NCBI RefSeq assembly: GCF_010093185.1
Contig: NZ_PDWL01000007.1
Location: 62,001-126,000, forward strand
Reading direction: 5' to 3'
DNA length: 64,000 bases
DNA from: Pseudoxanthomonas jiangsuensis
GTDB lineage: Bacteria; Pseudomonadota; Gammaproteobacteria; Xanthomonadales; Xanthomonadaceae
The notes below the pieces were generated by a model that worked only from the letters and a program-made list of their open reading frames with translations, was not told the origin of the DNA and ran no database searches. Made by a program: the position numbers and the translations under genes. This document shows positions 48,015 through 57,778 of the stretch, piece after piece; the first letter of the stretch is position 1, and each line of letters starts with the position of its first letter.

Positions 48015-49439
48015 ATGCTGCGACAGCTTCTGGCCACCAAGCACCCCACCGCCGCCAACCGCGACGCCACCGACCTGGGCCTGCACCGCACCCTCGGCCC
48101 CTGGGGCCTGACCGCGCTGGGCATCGGCGCGGTGATCGGCGGCGGCATCTTCGTCATCACCGGGCAAGCGGCCGCCCACCACGCCGGCCCGGCGATCATG
48201 CTCAGCTTCGTCCTGGCGGCGATCTGCTGCACCTTCTGCGCCCTGGCCTACGCCGAGTTCGCCTCGATGGTGCCGGTGTCGGGCAGCGCCTACACCTACA
48301 CCTACGCCACCCTGGGCGAGCTGGCGGCCTGGTTCATCGGATGGATGCTGGTGCTCGAATACGGCGTGTCGGCCTCGGCGGTGGCGGTCAGCTGGACCGG
48401 CTACCTGCTCAGCCTGCTGGAGCACTTCGACATCTACCTGCCCGCGGCCCTGGTCAGCGCGCCGCTGGACGCGCAGCTGCGCCCGACCGGGGCGATCGCC
48501 AACCTGCCGGCGGCCGGCATCGTGCTGGCCCTCACCGCCGTGTGCTACGTCGGCATCCGCAAGTCGGCGTCGATGAACATGGCCATGGTCGTGCTCAAGA
48601 CCGGGCTGATCGTGCTGGTGATCTTCGCCGGCTGGAAGTACGTGGAACCGGCCAACTGGCAGCCATTCATCCCGGCCAACGAAGGCCCGGGCAAGTTCGG
48701 CTGGGACGGCGTGCTGCGCGGCGCGGCGATGGTGTTCTTCGCCTACATCGGCTTCGAGGCGGTGTCGGTGGCGGCGCAGGAATCGCACCGGCCGCAGCGC
48801 GACCTGCCGATCGGCATGCTGCTGTCGCTGGCGATCTGCACCGTGCTGTACATCGCCATGGCCGCGGTGATGACCGGGCTGGTGCCCTACACCGCGCTGG
48901 GCACCGCCGAGCCGGTGGTGACCGCGGTGGCCGCGCACCCGCAGCTGGGCTGGCTGCGGGTGGTGGTGGAAATCGGCGCGCTGATCGGCCTGTCCTCTGT
49001 GGTGCTGGTGATGATCATCGGCCAGCCGCGGATCTTCATGATCATGGGCCGCGACGGCCTGCTGCCGCCGGTGTTCACCCGGATCCACCCCGAGTACCGC
49101 ACCCCGCACATCAACACCGTGATCACCGGCCTCGGCATCGCCCTGCTGGCGGCGCTGTTCCCGCTGGACATCCTCGGCGAGCTGACCTCGATGGGCACCC
49201 TGGTGGCCTTCGCCTCGGTCTGCATCGGCGTGCTTGTCCTGCGCCGGACCCAGCCGGAGCTGCCGCGCCCGTTCCGGATCCCCGGCGCCTGGCTGGTCTG
49301 CAGCCTGGGCGTGCTCAGCTGCGCGGCTTTGCTGTCGGCGATGACCGCGCACAACTGGATGCTGATGGGGGTGTGGACCGCCGCCGGCTTCCTGGTCTAC
49401 GCCGGCTACGGCTACCGCCACAGCCGCCTCCGCGGGTAA
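48015..49439 (+). CDS. APC-family amino-acid permease (second of tandem pair)
   Basis: This 474-residue, twelve-helix transporter is clearly homologous to the preceding gene product: ALGIGAVIGGGIFVITGQAAAHHAGPAIMLSFVLA parallels the first protein's LLGIGAVIGAGIF block, and AEFASMVPVSGSAYTYTYATLGE matches too. The differing loops suggest different substrates. It starts after CAGCAGGAAC, 70 bp downstream. Both may be co-transcribed. A cluster of three hairpins follows the stop. Confidence 0.92.
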   Translation: MLRQLLATKHPTAANRDATDLGLHRTLGPWGLTALGIGAVIGGGIFVITGQAAAHHAGPAIMLSFVLAAICCTFCALAYAEFASMVPVSGSAYTYTYATLGELAAWFIGWMLVLEYGVSASAVAVSWTGYLLSLLEHFDIYLPAALVSAPLDAQLRPTGAIANLPAAGIVLALTAVCYVGIRKSASMNMAMVVLKTGLIVLVIFAGWKYVEPANWQPFIPANEGPGKFGWDGVLRGAAMVFFAYIGFEAVSVAAQESHRPQRDLPIGMLLSLAICTVLYIAMAAVMTGLVPYTALGTAEPVVTAVAAHPQLGWLRVVVEIGALIGLSSVVLVMIIGQPRIFMIMGRDGLLPPVFTRIHPEYRTPHINTVITGLGIALLAALFPLDILGELTSMGTLVAFASVCIGVLVLRRTQPELPRPFRIPGAWLVCSLGVLSCAALLSAMTAHNWMLMGVWTAAGFLVYAGYGYRHSRLRG

Positions 49440-49442
49440 GGC

Positions 49443-49531
49443 GCAGCCCGCTGGCGGGCTGCCCCCCAGGTCTTGCTTCGCAAGACCTGGGCCCCCGCTT
49501 CGGCCTCGCCTATCCCCGCGGCTTCGCCGCG
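49443..49531. terminator. cluster of three hairpins after the APC permease genes
   Basis: Hairpin 1 (49443-49462) has 9-bp arms GCAGCCCGC/GCGGGCTGC. Hairpin 2 (49465-49491) has perfect 12-bp arms CCCAGGTCTTGC/GCAAGACCTGGG with a TTC loop. Hairpin 3 (49517-49531) has 6-bp arms CGCGGC/GCCGCG and is followed by CCCCTTTAAC. It probably ends transcription or stabilises the transcript; a dispersed repeat is also possible. Confidence 0.7.
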
Positions 49532-49618
49532 CCCCTTTAACATAGGGGGCTCTCCTCCAGACCGTTGACCGCCGGCGGTGCCTCGCCCGCCGCGCGGCGA
49601 AAGTCCTAGAATGTGGCG

Positions 49619-50278
49619 ATGAACCAGACCACCGTCCCCTACAGCAGTGACCGCCTGCGCGAGCTGGCGCAGCTGCTGATCGGCAACGTCCGCGAGCTGG
49701 CCCAGGCCGGCTGGACTCCGGCCACCAGCAGCAACTTCTCCCACCGCCTGGACGACCGCCACGCCGCGATCACCGTCTCCGGGCGTGACAAGGGCCGGCT
49801 GGTCGAGGACGACATCATGGTGGTGGACCTCGACGGCCAGGCGGTCGGCCGGCCGTTGCGGCCCTCGGCCGAGACCCTGTTGCACACACAGCTGTACCGG
49901 CGCTTCCCGGAGATCGGCTGCGTCCTGCACACCCACTCCCCGGCGCAGACCGTGGCCTCGCGCCTGTACGCGCCGCAGGGCCACGTGCGCCTGGAAGGCT
50001 ACGAGCTGCTCAAGGCCTTCCACGGCAACCAGACCCACGAGATGGCGGTGGACGTGCCGGTGTTCGCCAACACCCAGGACATGACCGTGCTGGCCGCCCA
50101 GGTCGAGGCCGCGCTCGACCGCGAGCTGGCCGCGGGCCGGCCGCTGTGGGCCTACCTGATCGACGGCCACGGCCTGTACGCCTGGGGACGGGACATGGCC
50201 GAGGCCCGCCGCCACCTGGAGGCGTTCGAGTTCCTGCTCGGCTGCGAACTGGAACTGCGCCGGCTCGGCGCCCGCTGA
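49619..50278 (+). CDS. mtnB: methylthioribulose-1-phosphate dehydratase
   Basis: The 219-residue class II aldolase-fold enzyme dehydrates 5-methylthioribulose 1-phosphate in methionine salvage. Zinc-binding histidines are in [10 protein letters not shown] and the distal [20 protein letters not shown] and VSGRDKGRL are typical. The ATG at 49619 and a GTG two codons upstream are both possible; neither has a clear ribosome-binding site. It opens the mtnB-mtnD-mtnC cluster; mtnA is not in the window. Confidence 0.93.
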   Translation: MNQTTVPYSSDRLRELAQLLIGNVRELAQAGWTPATSSNFSHRLDDRHAAITVSGRDKGRLVEDDIMVVDLDGQAVGRPLRPSAETLLHTQLYRRFPEIGCVLHTHSPAQTVASRLYAPQGHVRLEGYELLKAFHGNQTHEMAVDVPVFANTQDMTVLAAQVEAALDRELAAGRPLWAYLIDGHGLYAWGRDMAEARRHLEAFEFLLGCELELRRLGAR

Positions 50279-50396
50279 CCGCTCATTCCCGCGCCGCGCG
50301 CACCGTTGCGCCGGCGTTATCAGAGCCGTCGCCGCCTGCTGGTAATCTTGGCGGCCTACGCGGCGCATCCCCGCGCCATCGCACAGGTGAGACCCC

Positions 50397-50951
50397 ATGA
50401 GCCGACTGCGCATCTTCGACGAAAACGACCCGGGCCAGCCCCTGTTCGCCAGCACCGACGCGGCCGCCGTCGCCGCCGAGCTGGAGAAGATCGGGGTGAC
50501 CTTCGAGCGCTGGCAGGCCAGCAAGCCGATCGAGCCGGGCGCCACGCCCGAGCAGGTCATCGAGGCCTATCGCGCCGACATCGACCGCCTGGTCGCCGAG
50601 CGCGGCTTCAAGACCGTGGACGTGGTCAGCATTGCCCCTGACAACCCCAACCGCGCCGAGATGCGCAGGAAGTTCCTGGACGAGCACTTCCACAAGGAGG
50701 ACGAGGTCCGCTTCTTCGTCGCCGGCTCGGGCCTGTTCACCCTGCACGTGGACGGCAAGGTCTACGAGATCGAGTGCGTCAAGGACGACCTGATCGCGGT
50801 CCCCGACGGCACGAAGCACTGGTTCGACATGGGCGAGGAGCCCAGCTTCGTCGCCATCCGCTTCTTCACCGAGCCGGACGGCTGGGTCGGCCACTTCACC
50901 GGCACCGACATCGCGCAGAAGTTTCCTCGCTACGAACCCAAGGCCGCCTGA
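50397..50951 (+). CDS. mtnD: acireductone dioxygenase
   Basis: MtnD is a 184-residue cupin that oxidises acireductone. With iron it gives the methionine precursor keto acid; with nickel it gives an off-pathway product and CO. The metal ligands are two His and a Glu in [12 protein letters not shown] and the later His in [10 protein letters not shown]. It starts [14 protein letters not shown] gap of 118 bp separates it from mtnB and 77 bp from mtnC. Confidence 0.95.
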   Translation: MSRLRIFDENDPGQPLFASTDAAAVAAELEKIGVTFERWQASKPIEPGATPEQVIEAYRADIDRLVAERGFKTVDVVSIAPDNPNRAEMRRKFLDEHFHKEDEVRFFVAGSGLFTLHVDGKVYEIECVKDDLIAVPDGTKHWFDMGEEPSFVAIRFFTEPDGWVGHFTGTDIAQKFPRYEPKAA

Positions 50952-51028
50952 GCGCCGCCTGGACCTTCTGCGCCGCCCCTTCCCACGCCCCTCGTCCGCG
51001 AGGGGCGCTTCGTTTCCCGGACGCCCGC

Positions 51029-51727
51029 ATGACCCGCGCCATCCTCACCGACATCGAAGGCACCACCAGCAGCATCTCGTTCGTGCGCGACGTGCTCTTC
51101 CCGTACGCGCGCCGCGCCCTGCCCGGCTTCGTCCGCGAACACGGGCACGAGCCGCAGGTGCGGCAGTGGCTGGACCAGGTCGCGGTCGAGGCCGGCGGCC
51201 TGTGCCAGGACGAGATGATCGTCGAGACCCTGCAGGGCTGGATCGACCAGGACCGCAAGCACACCGCGCTCAAGGCGCTGCAGGGTCTGGTCTGGGAAGA
51301 CGGCTACCGCAATGCCGACTTCACCGCACCGATCTATCCGGACGCGGCCCAGACCCTGCAGCGCTGGCATGCGCTCGGACTGCCGCTGTACGTGTATTCG
51401 TCCGGCTCGGTGCCGGCGCAGAAGCTGTTCTTCGGCCACAGCGACGCCGGCGACCTGACCGGACTGTTCTCCGGCTGGTTCGACACCGAAACCGGCGGCA
51501 AGCGCGAGGCCGCCAGCTACGAGCGCATCGCCGCGGCCATCGGCCTGAAGCCGCACGACCTGCTGTTCCTGTCCGACGTAGTCGAGGAACTGGACGCGGC
51601 CCGCGAGGCGGGCATGCGCACCGTGCTGGTGGACCGTCGCGAGGACTACCCGCAACCGCGCCAGGGCGACGCCGCCCACGGCCACACCCGGGTCGCCAGC
51701 TTCCTGGACATCGAGCTGCCGCTGTAG
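51029..51727 (+). CDS. mtnC: acireductone synthase (enolase-phosphatase)
   Basis: This 232-residue HAD-family enzyme carries out the enolisation and dephosphorylation that produce acireductone for MtnD. Motif I is [15 protein letters not shown], motif II YVYSSGS, and motif [15 protein letters not shown]. The start chosen ([11 protein letters not shown]) matches the family N-terminus. It ends the mtn cluster; a strong terminator lies 147 bp downstream. Confidence 0.95.
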   Translation: MTRAILTDIEGTTSSISFVRDVLFPYARRALPGFVREHGHEPQVRQWLDQVAVEAGGLCQDEMIVETLQGWIDQDRKHTALKALQGLVWEDGYRNADFTAPIYPDAAQTLQRWHALGLPLYVYSSGSVPAQKLFFGHSDAGDLTGLFSGWFDTETGGKREAASYERIAAAIGLKPHDLLFLSDVVEELDAAREAGMRTVLVDRREDYPQPRQGDAAHGHTRVASFLDIELPL

Positions 51728-51900
51728 GCGGCATGCCGACTTGAGAATGCTTCGCGTTCGAACACCGTTTTCCGCGGCTGGCTAGACTGCGCCCCACGTA
51801 ACCGCCCGCCACCAAGCGAGCCAGTCACGCGATCCGCGCCAGCCAGCCTGCGCAAGCCAGCCCGGACTCCACGACGCCCCGCATGGGGCGTTTTGTTTTT
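51728..51900 (+). other. long mtnC 3' region or possible small RNA, ending in terminator
   Basis: The 173 bp after mtnC contain no ORF I can support. They include the repeated word AGCCAG, a TAGACT that could be a -10 box near 51783, and the terminator at 51874-51900. This could be an unusually long 3' UTR or a separate RNA of about 110 nt. Nothing in the sequence decides. Confidence 0.35.
51874..51900 (+). terminator. Rho-independent terminator downstream of mtnC
   Basis: ACGCCCC and GGGGCGT form a 7-bp stem with a GCAT loop, followed by TTTTGTTTTT. It is the best intrinsic terminator in the window. Confidence 0.9.
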
Positions 51901-51910
51901 CAGCGAAGTG

Positions 51911-53521
51911 TCACTCGCCGGCATCCTCCAGGCGGTAGCCGATGCTCGCCCTCGCCTCGCCCTGCCAGCGGTCGAAGGCGCGGACCTCGACCGCGTGCTC
52001 GCCCGCCTCCAGCCCGGTCGGCAGGGCGCCGCGCCACAGGTGGGTCGAAGGCACGGCCTCGGGCGAACGGTCGTAGCCGCGCAGGGCCGGCGCCAGGTCG
52101 TCGGCGGCATTCTCCAGCAGCAGCCGCGGATCGGCGCGCTCGACCCGCCGCATCGGCTGCCACTCCCCCCCGTCGACCCGGTACTCGACCCGAGTGTCGG
52201 CCTCGCCCATGAACACGTTGGCGTACACGCCCCAGGCCGGATAGGCGCCGCGGCGCAGCACCTTCGGCGCGTGCAGGGCCATGGCCGCGGTGAACGCCGG
52301 ATCGTCCACGGGCGGGCGCGCCGGGCGCCAGGCCAGGGCGTAGCTGCCGTCCCCGTGCACCGTGAGCAGGGCGCTGCCGTTGGGCGTGCCGTCGCTCATG
52401 GTCGCATCGGGAATCCCCTGCGCATCCGCCGCGCCCGACCAGAACGCACCGCAGGCCGCGCCCACGTTGTATTCGTGCAGCGGCTGCGCGCCCTGCCAGC
52501 CGTCGACGGCGCCGTGCCGGTAATGCCGCTGGTTGTGGCTGTGGCCGCTGAGCAGCAGCAACCGCGGGCGGTCGCGCAAGAGGGCGAACAGGCGCGCGCG
52601 GTCGGCGGCGCGGAAGGTCGGACGGCCGCCGGTGTCGAACAGCGGGATGTGCATGCCCAGCACCAGCAGGCGCTCGCGCGGCAGCTGCCGCAGGTAGTTC
52701 TCCAGGAACAGGAACTGGTCCTCGCGCAGCCCGCCGACGTAGCCCGGCGCCTGTCCCGGCTGCACCACCACGTCGTCCAGGAACACGAACGCGGCCGCGC
52801 CCTGCTCCAGCGCGTAGGTGTCCGGGCCGTAGCTCGCCTTCCAGGTGCGCAGGGAATCGCCATCGCCGGCCGCGTCCGGATCCAGGTCGTGGTTGCCCGG
52901 CACATGGAACCAGGGCACGCCCAGCTGGGCGGTGATCTCGTTGAGCCGCGGGTACAGGCCGACCTCGTCGTCGACCAGGTCGCCCAGGGTCACCCCCAGC
53001 GCCGCCCGCGGCCGGCCGAGCGGTTCGACGATGTCGCGCCGGTAGTAGTCGATGTCGCGCGCGTCCTTGACCTGGGTATCGGCGAACAGCAGCACTTCAA
53101 ACGCGGAAGGTGCCCTGCCGCGCCCGTCCGCCTGCAGACCGAAATCGGCGTGGACCCGCCCGTCGCCTTCCGCCTCGATCCGACGCCAGAACGCCGGCAG
53201 GCCGTCGGCGCCGGCGACGAAGCGGTATCCGGCCGGCTTGACCACGAAGACCGCATCGCCGGGCACCGCCGCGATCCGGTAGCGCCCCTGCGCATCGGTG
53301 CGGACCAGATCGCGGCCGTTGGACACCGCCACGCCCGCCAGGCCGGCCTCGCCCGTGCCACGGCCGGGACGCCCGTCGCGTTCGAGATGGACGCTGCCGG
53401 CGACTTCGACTTCGGCCCCACCGCCTGCCGCCGGCGATGCGGCCGCAGGCACGGCGAGGGCGGCGAACGAGCCGATGCAGGCCAGCAGGAACGACCACGG
53501 CAAGGTTCTGGACATGCGCAT
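51911..53521 (-). CDS. secreted calcineurin-like phosphoesterase
   Basis: This 536-residue protein has a signal peptide (about 1-28). An Ig-like N-terminal domain (about 40-130, VSNGRDLVRTDAQGRYRIAAVPGD) is followed by the metallophosphatase core (about 140-340). Metal-binding motifs are FADTQ, GDLVDD, GNHDLD and SGHSHNQRHY. A C-terminal accessory domain (about 370-536) completes the architecture. The first motif has Gln where the usual D-x-H has His. The substrate is unknown; such proteins act on phospho-esters outside the cytoplasm. Two close ATG starts are possible (53521 or 53515). Confidence 0.87.
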   Translation of the reverse strand: MRMSRTLPWSFLLACIGSFAALAVPAAASPAAGGGAEVEVAGSVHLERDGRPGRGTGEAGLAGVAVSNGRDLVRTDAQGRYRIAAVPGDAVFVVKPAGYRFVAGADGLPAFWRRIEAEGDGRVHADFGLQADGRGRAPSAFEVLLFADTQVKDARDIDYYRRDIVEPLGRPRAALGVTLGDLVDDEVGLYPRLNEITAQLGVPWFHVPGNHDLDPDAAGDGDSLRTWKASYGPDTYALEQGAAAFVFLDDVVVQPGQAPGYVGGLREDQFLFLENYLRQLPRERLLVLGMHIPLFDTGGRPTFRAADRARLFALLRDRPRLLLLSGHSHNQRHYRHGAVDGWQGAQPLHEYNVGAACGAFWSGAADAQGIPDATMSDGTPNGSALLTVHGDGSYALAWRPARPPVDDPAFTAAMALHAPKVLRRGAYPAWGVYANVFMGEADTRVEYRVDGGEWQPMRRVERADPRLLLENAADDLAPALRGYDRSPEAVPSTHLWRGALPTGLEAGEHAVEVRAFDRWQGEARASIGYRLEDAGE

Positions 53522-53577
53522 GCACCGGCGGAGATCCGGCGATTCTAGGCCCTCCGGAAAAATTTCCGCCGGAATCC

Positions 53578-53607
53578 TTGCCCAGGACCGCGCCGATCCA
53601 GTATGAT
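53578..53607 (+). promoter_or_regulatory. promoter of tRNA-Pro
   Basis: TTGCCC (53578-53583) and TATGAT (53602-53607) are 18 bp apart, and the tRNA begins 13 bp after the -10 box. This is a plausible sigma-70 promoter for a single tRNA gene. Confidence 0.65.
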
Positions 53608-53619
53608 TCGCGCCCTTGT

Positions 53620-53698
<79 letters not shown>

Positions 53699-53717
53699 GA
53701 TCCATCGCGGTACGCAG

Positions 53718-53738
53718 ACCGGCCTCGCGCCGGTTTTT
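53718..53738 (+). terminator. terminator after tRNA-Pro
   Basis: ACCGGC and GCCGGT pair around CTCGC and are followed by TTTT. It lies 21 bp after the tRNA 3' end. Confidence 0.8.
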
Positions 53739-53800
53739 GCTTTCAGGGCTTCCCTTCGTTCGCCCCGGATGCGCGCCCGCCCCGCCGCAGGCCACCCACC

Positions 53801-55051
53801 GTGCACGCTTCCCCTACCGCCAACGACGCCAGGCTCCCGGGCCGGGCGCTGGTGCTGGCCGGCATCCTGCTGGCCGCCGTCAACCTGCGCACCGCGGTCA
53901 CCTCGCTGACGCCTTTGCTGGACGTGCTCGGCCGCGAGTTCGGTTTCGGCCCCACCCTGGCCGGGCTGCTGGGCATGGTCCCCACCGCCGCCTTCGCCGT
54001 GGCCGGCGTGGGCACGCCGCGGCTGGCCCATCGCCTGGGCCTCGAGCGCACCGCGGTGCTGGCGATGGCGCTGGCCGCCACCGGCCTGCTGTGGCGCTCG
54101 CTGAGCGGCGGCACCGGCGGCCTGCTGGCCGCCTCGGCGGTGGCGCTGGCCGGCATGGGCATCGGCAACGTGATCCTGCCGCCGCTGGTGAAGCGCTACT
54201 TCCCGGACCGGATCGGCACGGTCAGCTCGCTGTACATCACCGTGCTGCAGGTCGGCACCATCCTGCCGGCGTTGCTGGCGGTGCCGCTGGCCGACGCCGC
54301 CGGCTGGCGGGTGTCGATGGGCGCGTGGACCCTGCTGGCGCTGGCCGCCCTGCTGCCCTGGCTGGGCGTGCTGCGGATCGAGCGCCGCGGCGGCAACGCG
54401 CTGGCGCAGCTGCACGACCGCGCGGTGGCGCCGGGCGACGAGGCGCCCGAGCTGGCGGCGCCGCCGGCCCGCGGCCGGGTCTGGACCACCGGCCTGGGCT
54501 GGGGCATGGCGGTGATGTTCGGCATGACCTCGCTGGTCACCTACGCCATGTTCACCTGGCTGCCCAAGCTGATGGTGGAAGCCGGCGCCAGCCCCGCCTT
54601 CGGCGGCACGATGCTGGCGCTGTTCTCGGCGCTGGGCCTGGTCGGCGCGCTGGCGATGCCCTCGCTGGCCGCGCGCATGCGCAATCCCCTGCCGATCGCC
54701 TTGCTCTGCGCGGCCTGCCACCTGTCGGCGTTCGCCGGCCTTTTGTGGGCGCCGATGGCCGCGCCCTGGCTGTGGGTCGCGCTGCTGGGCATGGGCCCGA
54801 GCACGTTCCCGCTGGCCCTGACCCTGGTCAATCTGCGCACCCGCACCCCCGCCGGCTCGGCCGCGCTGTCGGGCTTCGCCCAGGGCGTGGGCTACGCGCT
54901 CAGCTGCCTGGGGCCTTTGCTGTTCGGCTGGCTGCATGAGCGCAGCCACGGCTGGGGCCTGCCGTTCGCATTCCTGGCGGCGTGCGTGGGGCTGATGGTG
55001 GCCGGCGCCTGGCTGGCCTGCCGGCCGGGATTCCTCGAGGAACGCTGGTAG
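53801..55051 (+). CDS. MFS transporter, CynX/NimT type
   Basis: The 416-residue protein has twelve predicted membrane helices. The start is AGILLAAVNLRTAVTSLTPLLDVLGREFGFG, the hallmark of the CynX/NimT (cyanate or 2-nitroimidazole transporter) group of MFS proteins. A long cytoplasmic loop (about 190-230) separates the two halves. The substrate is unknown. The GTG at 53801 is chosen because it gives the full first helix. It is convergent with proA, three bases apart. Confidence 0.9.
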   Translation: MHASPTANDARLPGRALVLAGILLAAVNLRTAVTSLTPLLDVLGREFGFGPTLAGLLGMVPTAAFAVAGVGTPRLAHRLGLERTAVLAMALAATGLLWRSLSGGTGGLLAASAVALAGMGIGNVILPPLVKRYFPDRIGTVSSLYITVLQVGTILPALLAVPLADAAGWRVSMGAWTLLALAALLPWLGVLRIERRGGNALAQLHDRAVAPGDEAPELAAPPARGRVWTTGLGWGMAVMFGMTSLVTYAMFTWLPKLMVEAGASPAFGGTMLALFSALGLVGALAMPSLAARMRNPLPIALLCAACHLSAFAGLLWAPMAAPWLWVALLGMGPSTFPLALTLVNLRTRTPAGSAALSGFAQGVGYALSCLGPLLFGWLHERSHGWGLPFAFLAACVGLMVAGAWLACRPGFLEERW

Positions 55052-55054
55052 CCT

Positions 55055-56320
55055 TCAGAGCAGGTCGGGGTGCCGCACCTGGCCCTCGCCGCGGACCACG
55101 AAGCGCTCCACCGTCAGCGCGTCCAGGCCCATCGGGCCATAGGAATGCAGGCGGGTGGTGGAGATCCCGATCTCCGCGCCCAGGCCCAGCTCGCCGCCGT
55201 CGGAGAAGCGCGAGGAGGCGTTGACCATCACCACCGCCGAGCGCAGGGCGTGGACGAAGCGCGCGGCATGCGCCGGGTCGCTGGTCGCGATCACCTCGGT
55301 ATGGTCGGAGGTGTAACGCTGGACGTGGGCGATGGCCTGCTCCAGGTCGTCGACCACGGCCACGGCCAGGATCAGGTCCAGGTATTCGGCGGCGTAGTCC
55401 TCTTCCGTCGCCGGCGCCATGTCGGCCACGATCGCGCGGCTGCGCGCGTCGCCGCGCAGTTCCACCCCGCGCGCGCGCAGCGCCTGGGCGGCCTTCGGCA
55501 GGAACTGCGCGGCCACCTCGGCGTGCACGAGCAGGGTCTCCAGCGAATTGCAGGCCGCCGGCCGCGAGATCTTGCCGTCGATCAGCAGGTCCAGCGCCAG
55601 GTCCAGGTCGGCCGGCGCGTCCACGTACTGGTGGCACACGCCCTTGTAGTGCTTGATCACCGGCACCCGCGCGTGCTCGGCCACGAACCGGATCAGGCCC
55701 TCGCCGCCGCGCGGGATCGCCAGGTCGACGATCTCGTTGAGCTGGACCAGCTCCAGAATCGTCTCCCGGCGCAGGTCCTCGACCAGGGTCACCACCGCCT
55801 CGGGCAGGCCTGCCTCGCGCAAGGCGCGCTTGAGCGAGGCGGCGATCGCGGTGTTGGAATGGATCGCCTCCGAGCCGCCGCGCAGGATCACCGCGTTGCC
55901 AGCCTTCAGGCACAGCGCGGCGGCGTCGGCGGTCACGTTCGGGCGGGCCTCGTAGACCATCGCGATCACCCCCAGCGGCACCCGCACGCGCTCGACGTGG
56001 ATGCCGTTGGGGCGGTCGTAGGCGCGGGTGACCTGGCCGACCGGATCGGGCAGGTCGGCGACCTCGCGCAGGGCGTCGGCCACCCCGCGCAGGCGCTTGG
56101 GATCCAGGCGCAGGCGGTCGAGCATCGCGCTGCCCGTGCCCTTGGCCGCGGCGGCCTCGATGTCGCGCGCGTTGGCGGCCAGGATCGCTTCGGCGTCGTC
56201 CTCCAGCGCCTGGGCCATCGCCCGCAGCAAGGCGTCCTTGGCGGCGGTGGGCAGCTGGGCGATGGCCAGAGCGGCCTCGCGCGCCTGCAGTGCCTGGGTC
56301 CTGATGTCGCTTGCGGCCAT
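55055..56320 (-). CDS. proA: glutamate-5-semialdehyde dehydrogenase
   Basis: ProA reduces glutamyl phosphate to glutamate semialdehyde with NADPH in proline synthesis. The 421-residue protein has [17 protein letters not shown], the catalytic Cys in [14 protein letters not shown], and [24 protein letters not shown] at the end. It starts [14 protein letters not shown] after AGAGGAAA, 38 bp downstream of proB. It is the last gene of the arginine/proline operon. Confidence 0.96.
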   Translation of the reverse strand: MAASDIRTQALQAREAALAIAQLPTAAKDALLRAMAQALEDDAEAILAANARDIEAAAAKGTGSAMLDRLRLDPKRLRGVADALREVADLPDPVGQVTRAYDRPNGIHVERVRVPLGVIAMVYEARPNVTADAAALCLKAGNAVILRGGSEAIHSNTAIAASLKRALREAGLPEAVVTLVEDLRRETILELVQLNEIVDLAIPRGGEGLIRFVAEHARVPVIKHYKGVCHQYVDAPADLDLALDLLIDGKISRPAACNSLETLLVHAEVAAQFLPKAAQALRARGVELRGDARSRAIVADMAPATEEDYAAEYLDLILAVAVVDDLEQAIAHVQRYTSDHTEVIATSDPAHAARFVHALRSAVVMVNASSRFSDGGELGLGAEIGISTTRLHSYGPMGLDALTVERFVVRGEGQVRHPDLL

Positions 56321-56358
56321 GCGGTTTTCCTCTTGGCCCGGTGCGGGCCGGGGTTGGA

Positions 56359-57498
56359 TCACAACAGCACCAGGTCGTCGCGGTGGATGACGTTGCCGCC
56401 GTAGTTGTAGCCCAGGACGGACTCGATGTCGCGCGAGTGGCGGCGCGCCAGCCGGCGCACGTCCACCGCCGAGTACTGGCTGATGCCGCGGGCGATCCGG
56501 CGCTCGCCGTCGGCTTCGCGCAGCACCACCTCGACCATGTCGCCGCGGCGGAAGTCGCCCTCGGCGCCGAGCACGCCGCCCGGCAGCAGCGAGGCGCCCT
56601 TGTCCGCCAGCGCCGCGGCGGCGCCGGCATCGACCACGATCGCGCCCGGTTCCACCGGCGCGTGCCGCAGCCAGTACTTGCGGGCGGCAATGCGGGTGCT
56701 GGCGGCGCGGATCCGGGTGCCTTCCAGGCGGTCGTGGGCCAGGTCGCGCAGGACGTCGGCGCGGCGGCCGTTGAACAGCACGGTGTCGATCCCGGCGGCG
56801 CCGGCCTTGGCCGCGGCCTCCAGCTTGGTGCGCATGCCGCCGGTGCCCACCGCGCTGCCCTGGCCGCCGGCCATGGCGAACACCGCCGGGGTCAGCTCGG
56901 CGACCTCGGCGATCCGCTTCGCGTCCGGGTGGGTGCGCGGGTTGGCCTCGTACAGGCCGTCGATGTCGGTGGCGATGAACAGCACGTCGGCGTCGATCAG
57001 GGCGGCGACGATCGCGGCGAGGTTGTCGTTGTCGCCGAGCTTGAGCTCGTCCACCGAGACGGTGTCGTTCTCGTTGACCACCGGCAAAGCGCCCAGGGCC
57101 AGCAGCTCGTTGAGGGTGGCGCGGGCGTTGAGGTAGCGGCGGCGGTTGCGCAGGTCGTCGTGGGTCAGCAGGACCTGCGCGACCGGGCGCTCGAAGAAGC
57201 GCTGCCACAACCCGATCAGCTGCGCCTGTCCGAGCGCGGCCAGGGCCTGGCGCGCGGCCATCGCGGCGCCGGCCTCCTCGGCCTTGGGCAGGATCGCGCG
57301 GCCGGCCGCGACCGCGCCGGAAGACACGATCACCACCTCGCGCCCGGCCGCAAGCGCCGAGGACACGAACTGGGCCAGGCCCAGGGCGAAGCGCGGCGAC
57401 AGCCCGCCGCCGTCGGCCGCCAGCAGGCTGCTGCCGACCTTGAGCACCGCCCGGCGCCAGGCCGGCAGCACCACCGTCCGCGTATCCGCCGCGCTCAT
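56359..57498 (-). CDS. proB: glutamate 5-kinase
   Basis: The 379-residue amino-acid kinase phosphorylates glutamate in the first step of proline synthesis. It has [42 protein letters not shown] and [13 protein letters not shown] of the kinase domain (about 1-255). A C-terminal PUA domain follows (about 280-375), which in ProB takes part in proline feedback. It starts 13 bp after the YciI gene stop. Confidence 0.96.
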   Translation of the reverse strand: MSAADTRTVVLPAWRRAVLKVGSSLLAADGGGLSPRFALGLAQFVSSALAAGREVVIVSSGAVAAGRAILPKAEEAGAAMAARQALAALGQAQLIGLWQRFFERPVAQVLLTHDDLRNRRRYLNARATLNELLALGALPVVNENDTVSVDELKLGDNDNLAAIVAALIDADVLFIATDIDGLYEANPRTHPDAKRIAEVAELTPAVFAMAGGQGSAVGTGGMRTKLEAAAKAGAAGIDTVLFNGRRADVLRDLAHDRLEGTRIRAASTRIAARKYWLRHAPVEPGAIVVDAGAAAALADKGASLLPGGVLGAEGDFRRGDMVEVVLREADGERRIARGISQYSAVDVRRLARRHSRDIESVLGYNYGGNVIHRDDLVLL

Positions 57499-57511
57499 GC
57501 CTGCCGGGTCC

Positions 57512-57778
57512 TCATCGTGCGTTCCATTCGTGGACCGTGAGGTCCGAGCTGGCGGTGAGCGCCAGCGGATCGGTGGCCACCAGCGCCTGCGCCTCGGCCA
57601 GGCTGGCGATGCCGTGCAGCACGTAGGCGCCACCGCTGCGATCGCTGAAGCCGCCGGTCAGCACCAGCAGGCCGCGGGCGCGCAGCTCGTCGAGCCAGGC
57701 CAGGTGCGGGGCGATGGCGGCTTCGTCGAAACCGGGTTTGCGGATGGCGAGGACGAGGTAGTGCGGCATGGATTTCAT
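57512..57778 (-). CDS. YciI-like protein
   Basis: This 88-residue ferredoxin-like fold protein has [15 protein letters not shown], the conserved His-Asp pair region ([31 protein letters not shown]), and ends DLTVHEW. The family function is unknown; it may bind or transform a small molecule. The start MKSMPHYL overlaps the argH stop as ATGA; MPHYL at 57769 is an alternative. Its place between argH and proB in the operon suggests regulated co-expression with amino-acid synthesis. Confidence 0.85.
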   Translation of the reverse strand: MKSMPHYLVLAIRKPGFDEAAIAPHLAWLDELRARGLLVLTGGFSDRSGGAYVLHGIASLAEAQALVATDPLALTASSDLTVHEWNAR

